DNA from: Planctomycetaceae bacterium
GTDB taxonomy: Bacteria > Planctomycetota > UBA1135 > GCA-002686595
Reading direction: 5' to 3'
NCBI GenBank assembly: GCA_013360535.1
Contig: JABWBL010000256.1
Location: forward strand, 1-5,594
Length of the DNA: 5,594 bases
Below are positions 1 to 5,594 of the stretch, in pieces. Under the pieces are notes generated by a model. The model made no database searches. It was not told where the DNA came from and saw only the letters and a program-made list of their open reading frames with translations. The number at the start of each line of letters is the position of its first letter. The stretch's first letter is position 1. Made by a program: the position numbers and the translations under genes.

Positions 1-111
1 GAGTCGAGTTATATCACCGGCGCCAACATCATGACCGATGGCGGCATGACCATCCAGTTGATCAACCGCGCCCGCTATGCCAGCAAGGCGGTGGAAGGCA
101 AATTTGAGTAG
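1..111 (+). CDS. Short-chain dehydrogenase/reductase (SDR), C-terminal fragment
   Basis: Only the last 36 codons and the TAG stop are in the window; the gene begins upstream of position 1. The visible peptide begins ESSYITGANIMTDGGMTIQL. This matches the end of classical SDR enzymes (pattern S-x-x-x-T-G-x-x-x-x-x-D-G-G), where the strand and turn after the last helix close the Rossmann fold. A further tail of about 16 residues, ending in VEGKFE, follows the usual SDR end. SDRs are cytosolic NAD(P)(H)-dependent oxidoreductases; the Tyr-x-x-x-Lys catalytic pair and the cofactor-binding glycines lie outside the window, so substrate and cofactor cannot be named. The family call rests on the DGG motif and its context and is fairly secure; a specific function is not assignable. 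The next gene follows on the same strand and is probably co-transcribed. Confidence 0.85.
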   Translation, partial: ESSYITGANIMTDGGMTIQLINRARYASKAVEGKFE

Positions 112-183
112 CCGCAAGCCGTCCCACCGCCCTTCGAGCGCGCCGCGCACGGCTGGCGCGCGCAGGTTCCGAACGACTGGACG

Positions 184-591
184 ATGCTCGGCGAGCTCGA
201 CGACGACCTGCCCAACGGCACCCTGCACAAGACCGTCTTCGAACTGCCCAAGGTCTGGAGCGAGCTCGAAGGCCAGGCCATCGCCAACGCGGTCTCGGTT
301 TCGGCCATCCGCCGCCACGTCGTCTCCGACGCGCGCTCGTTCCAGTTCGAGCACTCGCTCCTGCACCCCGACCTGCCGCACAAGCTCCTCGACAACAACC
401 CGCGCCTGGGCGCCCGCGGCACCGTCAACTGGGACGGCCTCGACTACGAGGTCCAGCTCGAATACGTCGTGCGCGAGCGCATCGGCTACGTGCTCGAGTT
501 CATCGCCACCCCCGGCACCTTCGCCACCAACTACCCCCTCTTCCGCGCCTTCTCCGACTCGCTCGAACTCTCCGAGCCCACGCCGGACTGA
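184..591 (+). CDS. Small hypothetical protein, possibly PsbP/DcrB-like fold; N-terminus uncertain
   Basis: From ATG at 184 the product is 135 residues. I do not recognise a named family with certainty. The pattern of an aromatic 'GWRAQVPNDW' entry, alternating strands, and a late 'GYVLEFIAT...YPLFRAFSDSLEL' segment resembles small single-domain proteins of the PsbP/Mog1/DcrB type, where the last strand and helix end in a 'F..i.dS..l' motif. No membrane segment or signal peptide is visible. The ATG at 184 is the first usable start in this frame after the TAG at 109-111, but it has no convincing ribosome binding site. The 24 codons before it (112-183) also read like protein in the same frame (FERAAHGWRAQVPNDWT) with mostly G or C in third position. 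The true N-terminus is therefore probably upstream and is lost to a frameshift, a non-standard start or a sequence error. The gene lies directly downstream of the SDR and converges on lipA, with only 12 bases between the two stop codons. Confidence 0.7.
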   Translation: MLGELDDDLPNGTLHKTVFELPKVWSELEGQAIANAVSVSAIRRHVVSDARSFQFEHSLLHPDLPHKLLDNNPRLGARGTVNWDGLDYEVQLEYVVRERIGYVLEFIATPGTFATNYPLFRAFSDSLELSEPTPD

Positions 592-603
592 TCCGACGCG
601 CGC

Positions 604-1551
604 TCAGCCCAGCTGCTGCGCGCGGCGCTCGCGGACGAGGCGGGCGGCGAAGAACTCGCCGGCCTTGTAGGAGGAGCGCACGAGCGGGCCGGAGGCGACG
701 TACTTGAAGCCGAGTTTTTCGCCGAGGAGCTGCAGGTCGAAGAAGCGCTCGGGGTTCACCCACTCGCGCACGGGGGCGTGCTGGGCGGTCGGGCGCAGGT
801 ACTGGCCGAGTGTGAGGAAGTCGACGCCGGCGCCGCGCAGCAGCTCCATCGACTCGACGAGCTCGTCGTGGGTCTCGCCGAGGCCGAGCATGATCGAGGA
901 CTTGGTGAAGACGTCGGGCTGCAGGCGCTTGGCGCCGCGCAGGGTCTCGAGCGAGCGTTCGAAGGAGCAGCGCGGGTCGCGGATCTTGCGCTGCAGGCGC
1001 GAGACGACTTCGACGTTGTGGCCGAGCACGTCGGGTGCGGCCGCCATCAGCGTGGCGAGCTGCTCCCCCTGGTAATCGGGAATGAGCGTCTCGATCACGG
1101 TGTCGCTCGCGCGCGTGCGGATCTCGCGGATGCACTGCGCGTAATGACCGGAACCGCCGTCGGGCAGGTCGTCGCGGTCGACGGACGTGATCACGACGTA
1201 GCCGAGCTTCATCGCGGCGACGGCCTGACCGACGTGCGCGGGCTCGTCCGGATCGGGCGGCGCGGCCTTCAGCACGGTCTTGACCGCGCAGAAGCGGCAA
1301 CGGCGCGTGCACTCGTCCCCAAGCACCATCAGCGTCATCGTCGCGTGCTCGCCCTTCCAGCACTCGCCGATGTTCGGGCAGCGCGCCTCCTGGCAGACCG
1401 TGTGGAGCTTGAGCTCCTGCGTCAGCGACTTGAGTCGCGTGTAGCCTTCGCCGCCCGGCAACGGAACCTTGAGCCACGACGGCTTCTTGCTCTTCAGCGG
1501 GATCGGCTCCGGCTTCACCGGGCCCGATGATTCGGGGTGTTGTTCGCTCAC
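604..1551 (-). CDS. lipA: Lipoyl synthase (radical SAM)
   Basis: LipA inserts two sulfur atoms at C6 and C8 of a protein-bound octanoyl chain, making the lipoyl cofactor of 2-oxoacid dehydrogenases and the glycine cleavage system. It acts in the cytosol and uses S-adenosylmethionine. The 315-residue product has every family hallmark. Cys53, Cys58 and Cys64 (CQEARCPNIGEC) bind the auxiliary, sacrificial 4Fe-4S cluster. Cys81, Cys85 and Cys88 (CTRRCRFC) form the radical-SAM CxxxCxxC motif. RSSY at 292-295 supplies the serine ligand of the auxiliary cluster. VVITSVDRDDLPDGG, IETLIPD, NVEVVSRL and MLGLGET are conserved blocks in the expected order, and KPSWLKVPLP at 23-32 is the usual N-terminal block. 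GTG at 1551-1549 is chosen because it lies just before this block and just after a good -10 element; the open frame continues upstream only as the antisense of the neighbouring gene. No clear Shine-Dalgarno sequence precedes it. No lipB is visible in the window. Confidence 0.97.
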   Translation of the reverse strand: MSEQHPESSGPVKPEPIPLKSKKPSWLKVPLPGGEGYTRLKSLTQELKLHTVCQEARCPNIGECWKGEHATMTLMVLGDECTRRCRFCAVKTVLKAAPPDPDEPAHVGQAVAAMKLGYVVITSVDRDDLPDGGSGHYAQCIREIRTRASDTVIETLIPDYQGEQLATLMAAAPDVLGHNVEVVSRLQRKIRDPRCSFERSLETLRGAKRLQPDVFTKSSIMLGLGETHDELVESMELLRGAGVDFLTLGQYLRPTAQHAPVREWVNPERFFDLQLLGEKLGFKYVASGPLVRSSYKAGEFFAARLVRERRAQQLG

Positions 1552-1576
1552 GTTGGGGCTCGCGTCGGAACGCGGG

Positions 1577-1585
1577 AGGATAGCA
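1577..1585 (-). promoter_or_regulatory. Possible extended -10 promoter element of lipA
   Basis: Read on the minus strand the bases are TGCTATCCT. This fits the extended -10 form TGnTAnnnT, with TATCCT matching four of six positions of the sigma-70 consensus. It ends 25 bases before the GTG start of lipA, leaving a short leader. No recognisable -35 hexamer sits 16-18 bases upstream, which extended -10 promoters can tolerate. The call is based on sequence alone. Confidence 0.35.
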
Positions 1586-1611
1586 CAGGCGACCGCGGGG
1601 CCGGCGGATGC

Positions 1612-1620
1612 TGCTAGCGT
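1612..1620 (+). promoter_or_regulatory. Possible extended -10 element of the DUF3810 gene
   Basis: The bases TGCTAGCGT fit TGnTAnnnT and closely resemble the lipA element on the other strand of the same 78-base spacer. Only nine bases separate it from the GTG start at 1630. Transcription would therefore begin within a few bases of the start codon and give a nearly leaderless mRNA. A GGGG run at 1620-1624 could instead act as a weak ribosome binding site if the promoter lies further upstream. No -35 is evident. Confidence 0.25.
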
Positions 1621-1629
1621 GGGGCGATC

Positions 1630-2775
1630 GTGACGGCGAAGGAAGCGGCGAAAGAGGCGTGGAGCAAGGCCGGGAGGGCGACGGGGATCGCGCTCGCGGC
1701 GGCGGGACTGACGGGCGCGCTGCGTTGGCTCGCGGGGGTGCAGCCGGAGTGGACGGAAGCGCTGTATTCGCGCGGGCTGTATCCGTGGATCCGCAGCGTG
1801 CAGAGCGCGCTGAGCGGCTTGTCGCCGTGGTCGGTGGGTGAGCTCGTGCTCGTTGCGCTGCTCACGTTCGTGCTGGTGCGAGGCGTGCTGCTCGTGCGCG
1901 CGCTGACGCGACGCGGGGAGCGGCGGCTCGAGCGCCTGTTGCGCGACTTGCTCGGATTCGTGCGGCTTTCGAGCTGGATCTGGGTCGTGTACGTGTTCAC
2001 GTGGGCCTTCCACTACGCGCGCCTCCCCTACGCGCACGGCACCGGGCTCGACGTGCGGCCGGCGGAGGTGGCGGAGCTCGAGGCGGCGGCGCGCGAGTGG
2101 CTCGAGCGCACAAGCGAGTGGCGCGCGAAGTTGAAAGAGGATTCGAGCGGCTTGGTCGAGCTCGACACGCGACTCGAGAGCCTTCGTTTGCGCCTCACGG
2201 CGGCCTACGAACAGGCAGCGGAGCTCGAATCGCGACTCGCGGGCCCGTCTCCCGTGCTGCGCGAGGCGCTCGCGTCGCCGCTGATGACGCTCGGCGGGAT
2301 TTCAGGCATCTATTGGCCGTTCACCGGAGAGCCGCACGTCAATTCGCTTCCACCGGCGCCGCAGCGGCTCTTCAGCGCCTTGCACGAAGTCGCGCACGAG
2401 CGCGGCTTCGCACGCGAGGACGAGGCCAATTACATCGCCGTGCGCGTCGGCTCGACCAGCGGCGACGCGGAGCTCGCGTACTCGGTGTCGCTGATGGCGT
2501 ACCTGCACCTGCAGCGCAGCCTCGCGGCCGTCGATGCGGAGAAGGCGACGCAGCTCTCGAAGGAACGTCCCGAGGGCGTCAAGCGCGACAGCGCGGCGAT
2601 GGCGGAGTTCTGGAAGCCGAAAACGAAAGTCGCCGCGCGCGTGCGCGAGGTCTCGACGACGGTGAACGACACCTACCTCAGGGCGCAGGGGCAGGTCCAC
2701 GGCGTGAAGAGCTACGGCCGCATGGTCGACTTGCTGCTCGCCGAACGCCGCGCGCGCCTCGCAGTCGAGCGCTGA
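1630..2775 (+). CDS. DUF3810-family membrane protein with HExxH zincin motif
   Basis: The product is 381 residues. Hydrophobic segments at about 17-37 (weaker), 69-92 and 107-127 predict an N-terminal membrane anchor. A charged, Leu-rich stretch at about 145-205 is probably helical or coiled coil. The C-terminal half carries the DUF3810 signature in order: GISGIYWPFTGEPHVNSLPP at about 222-241, then HEVAH at 252-256 within HEVAHERGFAREDEAN (252-267), then YSVSLMAYL, and near the end VNDTYL and VKSYGRMVDLLL. The two histidines and the glutamate of HEVAH, with a downstream acidic residue in EDEAN, look like a zinc metallopeptidase site. Family members are annotated by domain only; no substrate is established to my knowledge, so protease activity is inference. 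The GTG start at 1630 opens just before the first hydrophobic segment; an ATG at 1608 is out of frame. The gene is divergent from lipA and followed by a 125-base gap. Confidence 0.9.
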   Translation: MTAKEAAKEAWSKAGRATGIALAAAGLTGALRWLAGVQPEWTEALYSRGLYPWIRSVQSALSGLSPWSVGELVLVALLTFVLVRGVLLVRALTRRGERRLERLLRDLLGFVRLSSWIWVVYVFTWAFHYARLPYAHGTGLDVRPAEVAELEAAAREWLERTSEWRAKLKEDSSGLVELDTRLESLRLRLTAAYEQAAELESRLAGPSPVLREALASPLMTLGGISGIYWPFTGEPHVNSLPPAPQRLFSALHEVAHERGFAREDEANYIAVRVGSTSGDAELAYSVSLMAYLHLQRSLAAVDAEKATQLSKERPEGVKRDSAAMAEFWKPKTKVAARVREVSTTVNDTYLRAQGQVHGVKSYGRMVDLLLAERRARLAVER

Positions 2776-2900
2776 CGCATGACAAGCCGGTGGGACGGTT
2801 GCGCTCCGAGCGCACCTGCGTAGGCTCGTCTCCAGAGCTCGGGCACGACCCACGCGCCCGCTCACCCGACCTGCGTTCCCCTCTTCAGGACTCGGAAACC
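2776..2900 (+). other. Intergenic region with a weak hairpin and possible promoter
   Basis: A small hairpin is present at 2797-2816: TGCGCT and AGCGCA flank a CCG loop, with an extra GG/CC pair beyond a bulged T. It has no T-tract, so it is at best a weak terminator for the DUF3810 gene. TTGCGC at 2799-2804 and TAGGCT at 2821-2826, 16 bases apart, could be the -35 and -10 of the next gene, but they overlap the hairpin and match the consensus poorly. Upstream of the ATG at 2901, AGGA at 2887-2890 is spaced rather far for a ribosome binding site. Confidence 0.25.
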
Positions 2901-4175
2901 ATGAGACTCGCCTCGTTTGCGCTCGGTGGCCTGCTCGCGACGGTCGCCTCGGCCCAGAATCAGTACTTCGTGGACGACAACGGTCCCGCGAATTTCAACG
3001 ACCTGCCCTCCGCGGTCGCGGCCGTCTCGCCCGGTGATGTCTTGATCGTGCGCGCCGGCAATTACGCGGGCACGGTGCTCTCGAAAGGCATCTCGATCCT
3101 GTGCGATGACGGCGTACGCGCCCCCGTGCTCGACATCACTGGCGTGCCGGCGGGGCAGGTGGCGGTCGTCTCGGGGTTCCAGACGGAGGAGCTCGCCGTG
3201 ACCTATTGCGTCGGCACCGTGATCCTGCAGCACGTGCAGGTGGCCGTGCCGTCGAGCAATTCCGCGGCCGGAAGCCCCCCGGCCTTCGAGGTCGTGCAGT
3301 CGGCCGACCTGCGCGTGTACCGCTCGACGTTCGTCGCCGCGCGCGACGGCAACGGCTCCGCATTCACGCCCGGCGCCAACGCAGTTTCGGTCCAGGGTTC
3401 GCGCGCCGAGTTCGTGCGCTGCACGCTGCTCGGTGGCGGCATGGGCGAGGTGAGCTCGTGCGCGTACGACCTCGCTCCGGGTGGCATCGGCCTGCTCGTG
3501 CGCGGCCAGAGCTCGGTTCACGTCGCGGGCACGAGCATCGAAGGTGGCGACGGCAGCGACGCGCGCTGGATCTGCGACAACACGTGGGCCGGCGCGGGCG
3601 GCGCCGCGATCCATGTGCGGGAGAATTCGTCGGTCGTGATCGCCGGCTCGCGCGGCGACATCATCCGCGGCGGGCGGCCGGGCCAGCCGAGTTATTACGG
3701 CGAGCAGGGCCCCAATGGCAGCGCGCTCGTCGTCGACGCGGGCAGCACGGCGCGCTATTCCGGCGCTTCGCTCGCCACCTACAACAGCGTGTGGCCCAAT
3801 CCCATGATCTACGCCCCTGCTGGAGGTGCGACGCTGGCCGTGCCGGCGGACCCGACGCTCGAGCGCATCGGCGGCGGCCAGCCCGGGACGCAGGTGGTCC
3901 TGCGCCTGCGCGGGCCGATTGGACTGCTCGCCACGCTCGAACGTGGTCGCCAGCCGGTGCTCTTCGCAGGCCCCGGTCCGATTCCGATGCTCGTCGACGC
4001 GCTCGCGCAATTTGCGCTCGGCGCCATCCCGGCGACGGGGTTCGTCGACAAGGTCGTGACGATCTCTCCCTCGGATCCGCTCGGCACGCGCTACCTGTGG
4101 CAGGGCTCCGTGAGCCTCGCTCCGTTCGGCGGCACGTTCGTCCGCACCAACTCGGTGCCCGTGATCGTTCGCTGA
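2901..4175 (+). CDS. Secreted parallel beta-helix (pectin-lyase-like) protein
   Basis: The product is 424 residues. MRLASFALGGLLATVASAQN is a clear Sec signal peptide with probable cleavage after Ala18 (ASA|QN). The mature start, YFVDDNGPANFNDLPSAVAA followed by SPGDVLIVRAGNYAG, is the usual opening of pectin-lyase-like right-handed beta-helices (index-of-positions strand, then 'GD.i.v..G.Y.g'). Repeating short strands with small or polar turns continue to about residue 300 (for example VILQHVQV, LRVYRSTF, AEFVRCTLLGGG, VHVAGTSIEGG, SVVIAGS). Several cysteines (68, 103, 174, 187, 225) could form disulfides outside the cell. A distinct C-terminal beta-rich region (about 315-424) ends in LWQGSVSLAPFGGTFVRTNS, a style seen in secreted planctomycetal proteins. 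No catalytic residues of a polysaccharide lyase or hydrolase are evident, so it may be structural or carbohydrate-binding. It appears monocistronic, with a strong terminator 20 bases after its stop. Confidence 0.9.
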   Translation: MRLASFALGGLLATVASAQNQYFVDDNGPANFNDLPSAVAAVSPGDVLIVRAGNYAGTVLSKGISILCDDGVRAPVLDITGVPAGQVAVVSGFQTEELAVTYCVGTVILQHVQVAVPSSNSAAGSPPAFEVVQSADLRVYRSTFVAARDGNGSAFTPGANAVSVQGSRAEFVRCTLLGGGMGEVSSCAYDLAPGGIGLLVRGQSSVHVAGTSIEGGDGSDARWICDNTWAGAGGAAIHVRENSSVVIAGSRGDIIRGGRPGQPSYYGEQGPNGSALVVDAGSTARYSGASLATYNSVWPNPMIYAPAGGATLAVPADPTLERIGGGQPGTQVVLRLRGPIGLLATLERGRQPVLFAGPGPIPMLVDALAQFALGAIPATGFVDKVVTISPSDPLGTRYLWQGSVSLAPFGGTFVRTNSVPVIVR

Positions 4176-4195
4176 CGCAATTCAGCCGGTACTCT

Positions 4196-4237
4196 CGCGA
4201 GGGTTTCGCCCGTCGGCGAGCCCTCGCGCGCTTTTTT
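4196..4237 (+). terminator. Strong Rho-independent terminator
   Basis: CGCGAGGG (4196-4203) pairs with CCCTCGCG (4221-4228), and inside it TCGCC (4206-4210) pairs with GGCGA (4215-4219) around a CGTC loop. T4205 and G4220 can also form a wobble pair in RNA, leaving a single bulged base. Six T residues follow at 4232-4237. The hairpin starts 20 bases after the stop at 4175 and should end the beta-helix gene transcript, isolating it from the next gene. Confidence 0.9.
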
Positions 4238-4278
4238 GCGGACTTTGCAGCGAACGCGGCCCCGGCGGTGACGCTGAG

Positions 4279-5388
4279 ATGCTCTCCATGAGCCCCTCGA
4301 TCCCCCGCAGCCCCCTCGCCGCCCTCGCCACGCTCTGCCTCACCGTTCCCGCCCTCGCCCAGGGCCTGTGGAGTGACGACTTCAACCGCCCCAACGGCGC
4401 CATGGGCGGCGACTGGACCGTGCAGAACGGCACGTTCCTGATCTCGAACGGACAGGCCTATTCGACGGGCGGCGACCACCACTGGGCGATGCACAACTCC
4501 GCCAATGCCGACTGGCGCAACCAGAAGGTCACGGTCGACTTCCTGCCGCGCATCCAGGGCCCCAACCTGTTCTATGTCGGCGTGCTGCTCGGCGCGCGCA
4601 CGGACTGGCTCGGCGCTTTCCTCAAGGTGCAGGACAACAACGGCGACGGGCTCTACGACCGCGTGTTCTTCTGGTACGGCGTCAATGCGGGCTCGAGCTG
4701 GGGCTCGCCTGGCTTCTTCAACCTCGCCACTCCGATTCCCTCGGGCCGCATGACGGCCTACTTCACGAACAACGGCGACATCGCGAACCTCGACATCGAC
4801 AGCAACTTCGACGGCACCGTGGACGAGCACTTCCAGCTCGCCGGCGTGCTCGCCTCGCCGCTCGCGCCGCTGCTCTCCAACAACGTCGGTATCGCGAGCT
4901 ACGGCTCGCCGGGCATCGACAACTTCGAGATTCGCGACACCAGCGTCTCCGTCCCGGTCGTCTTCTGCACGGCCGGCACCACCAGCGCCGGCTGCGTCCC
5001 CGTGATGGGCGCCACGGGCACGCCGAGCGCCGCCGCCACCAGCGGCTTCACGCTCTCCTGCACCAGCGCCGAGGGCCAGCGCTCCGGCATCCTCTTCTAT
5101 TCGATCTCCGGCGAGCTCGCTCAAGCCTGGGCGCCGGGCAGCTCGAGCTTCCTGTGCGTCAAGGCGCCGACGCAGCGCACACTCACGCAGTCGACGTCCG
5201 GCACCGCCGGCCAGTGCGACGGCTCGCTCTCGCTCGATTTCCTCGGCTGGATCGCCTCCAACCCCACCGCCCTCGGCACCCCGCTCGCCGCCGGCCAGAC
5301 CTTCTGGTCCCAAGCCTGGCTCCGCGACCCGCCCGCCCCGAAGACCACCAGCCTCTCCAACGGCCTGCGCTTCACGCTGCTGCCGTAG
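4279..5388 (+). CDS. Secreted lectin-like (LamG/ConA-fold-like) protein with planctomycetal Cys-rich C-terminal module
   Basis: The product is 369 residues from ATG 4279, or 366 from ATG 4288; neither has a ribosome binding site and both give a good Sec signal peptide ending LTVPALAQG, so the choice is open. Residues about 30-225 begin DDFNRPNGAMGGDWTVQNG and end NNVGIASYGSPGIDNFEIRD, the opening and closing style of concanavalin-like beta-sandwich domains used for carbohydrate binding. Inside it two loops fit D-x-N-x-D-G-x-x-D exactly: DNNGDGLYD (119-127) and DSNFDGTVD (174-182), the spacing of calcium-binding loops in thrombospondin-3 and dockerin-type repeats. Residues about 228-369 form a separate module with cysteines at 230, 239, 261, 293 and 313, starting FCTAGTTSAGCVP and ending TSLSNGLRFTLLP. 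I know this module as a recurrent C-terminus of secreted proteins in deep-branching Planctomycetota; its role, possibly sorting or surface attachment, is inferred. No catalytic site is seen. The gene is flanked by a terminator upstream and a large inverted repeat downstream. Confidence 0.9.
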   Translation: MLSMSPSIPRSPLAALATLCLTVPALAQGLWSDDFNRPNGAMGGDWTVQNGTFLISNGQAYSTGGDHHWAMHNSANADWRNQKVTVDFLPRIQGPNLFYVGVLLGARTDWLGAFLKVQDNNGDGLYDRVFFWYGVNAGSSWGSPGFFNLATPIPSGRMTAYFTNNGDIANLDIDSNFDGTVDEHFQLAGVLASPLAPLLSNNVGIASYGSPGIDNFEIRDTSVSVPVVFCTAGTTSAGCVPVMGATGTPSAAATSGFTLSCTSAEGQRSGILFYSISGELAQAWAPGSSSFLCVKAPTQRTLTQSTSGTAGQCDGSLSLDFLGWIASNPTALGTPLAAGQTFWSQAWLRDPPAPKTTSLSNGLRFTLLP

Positions 5389-5418
5389 TCACGTTCCGCG
5401 CGGCAACCAGAAATACCG

Positions 5419-5509
5419 AGCCAGAGCAATTTATTCTGCAAACTGCGGCCGGCGTCGACGGCTATGCCGTCGACGCCGGCCGCAGTTTGCAGAATAAATT
5501 GCTCTGGCT
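5419..5509. repeat. Perfect 44-base inverted repeat (long hairpin/palindrome)
   Basis: The left arm 5419-5462 and right arm 5466-5509 are exact reverse complements over 44 bases, separated by TAT (5463-5465). The outer part of each arm is AT-rich (10 of 25 bases G or C in 5419-5443), unlike the surrounding DNA, and the inner part is GC-rich with nested short palindromes (CGGCCG, GCCGGC, CGTCGACG). It lies 30 bases after the stop of the secreted lectin-like gene. Transcribed, it would form a very stable hairpin. There is no T-tract on either side, so it is not a classical intrinsic terminator, although it may still stop or process transcripts. It could also be a non-autonomous repeat element or, less likely, an assembly or amplification artefact. 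Confidence 0.97.
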
Positions 5510-5594
5510 TCCATGAGAGGGGCTCACCTCGTCAAGGGCGCACTTCTTGTTTTGGATCTCTCGGCTCGGGGTTCGGCGAGGCTCCTTCCGCCGT
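5510..5594. other. Terminal non-coding or undetermined stretch
   Basis: An ATG at 5513 opens a frame to the window edge (MRGAHLVKGALLVLDLSARG...), but its third codon positions are much less G/C-rich than in the other genes and no ribosome binding site is seen. I cannot support a gene, RNA or regulatory element here. Confidence 0.3.

Noticed and set aside
77..670. Long open frame on the + strand in the second frame (Ser/Thr/Pro/Arg-rich, 197 codons)
   Set aside because: It overlaps the small gene and runs into lipA, and its low-complexity S/T/P/R composition is what a shifted reading of GC-rich codons gives. Only its first codons (TTG at 104) are of interest as a possible displaced start.
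823..840. Short match between part of the palindrome (GTCGACGCCGGC) and the lipA region
   Set aside because: A 12-base GC-rich match inside a conserved coding region is not convincing as a repeat copy; the AT-rich part of the arm is absent.
778..1530. 250-codon open frame antisense to lipA
   Set aside because: It is the complement of a conserved gene with all catalytic motifs; the long frame is a by-product of high GC content.
1552..2037. Upstream extension of the lipA reading frame
   Set aside because: The extra 162 codons are antisense to the DUF3810 gene, rich in Arg/Pro/His/Ser, and not part of any LipA; the GTG at 1551 gives the normal family length.
2001..2900. Upstream extension of the beta-helix reading frame before ATG 2901
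   Set aside because: It overlaps the DUF3810 gene in another frame and has Arg/Ala/Gly-rich shadow composition; the signal peptide begins at 2901.
3661..5313. 550-codon open frame on the minus strand under the two secreted-protein genes
   Set aside because: Its composition (Ala/Arg/Glu/Gly-rich, no domain) is that of an antisense shadow; it also crosses the terminator and both well-supported genes.
5513..5594. Partial open frame running off the right edge
   Set aside because: Only 27 codons, weak third-position G/C bias and no ribosome binding site; it cannot be told from chance.

Overview
The window is GC-rich DNA of bacterial type. It carries five well-supported protein-coding genes and the tail of a sixth. 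The best guess for the host is a deep-branching member of the Planctomycetota. The reasons are the very high G+C at third codon positions, the near absence of Shine-Dalgarno sequences before the starts, and two secreted proteins of a style typical of that phylum. One of these ends in a Cys-rich C-terminal module that I recognise from many secreted planctomycetal proteins. This assignment is inference; there is no rRNA or other marker gene here.

Layout from left to right. Positions 1-111 (+) are the last 36 codons of a short-chain dehydrogenase/reductase. Next comes a small protein (184-591, +) whose annotated ATG looks too far downstream: coding-like sequence continues upstream in the same frame to the reductase stop, with no start codon in between. 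Twelve bases beyond it, convergently, is lipA (lipoyl synthase, 604-1551, -), complete and with all its iron-sulfur cysteines. A 78-base divergent spacer with two look-alike extended -10 elements separates lipA from a DUF3810-family membrane protein with an HExxH zincin motif (1630-2775, +).

The right half holds two secreted, probably extracellular, proteins on the + strand. The first is a parallel beta-helix (pectin-lyase-like) protein (2901-4175), closed by a strong intrinsic terminator at 4196-4237. The second (4279-5388) has a lectin-like domain containing two matching DxNxDGxxD calcium-loop motifs, followed by the Cys-rich C-terminal module. Each appears to be its own transcription unit. 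Thirty bases after the last stop lies a perfect inverted repeat with 44-base arms and a 3-base centre (5419-5509). It is the most striking non-coding structure in the window. The last 85 bases hold nothing I can support.

No pathway links all these genes. lipA is housekeeping cofactor biosynthesis; the DUF3810 protein and the two secreted proteins act at or outside the membrane. I see no mobile element, CRISPR array, RNA gene or defence system. The points most worth a second look are the palindrome, the missing start of the small gene, the paired calcium-type loops and the shared style of C-terminus in the two secreted proteins.
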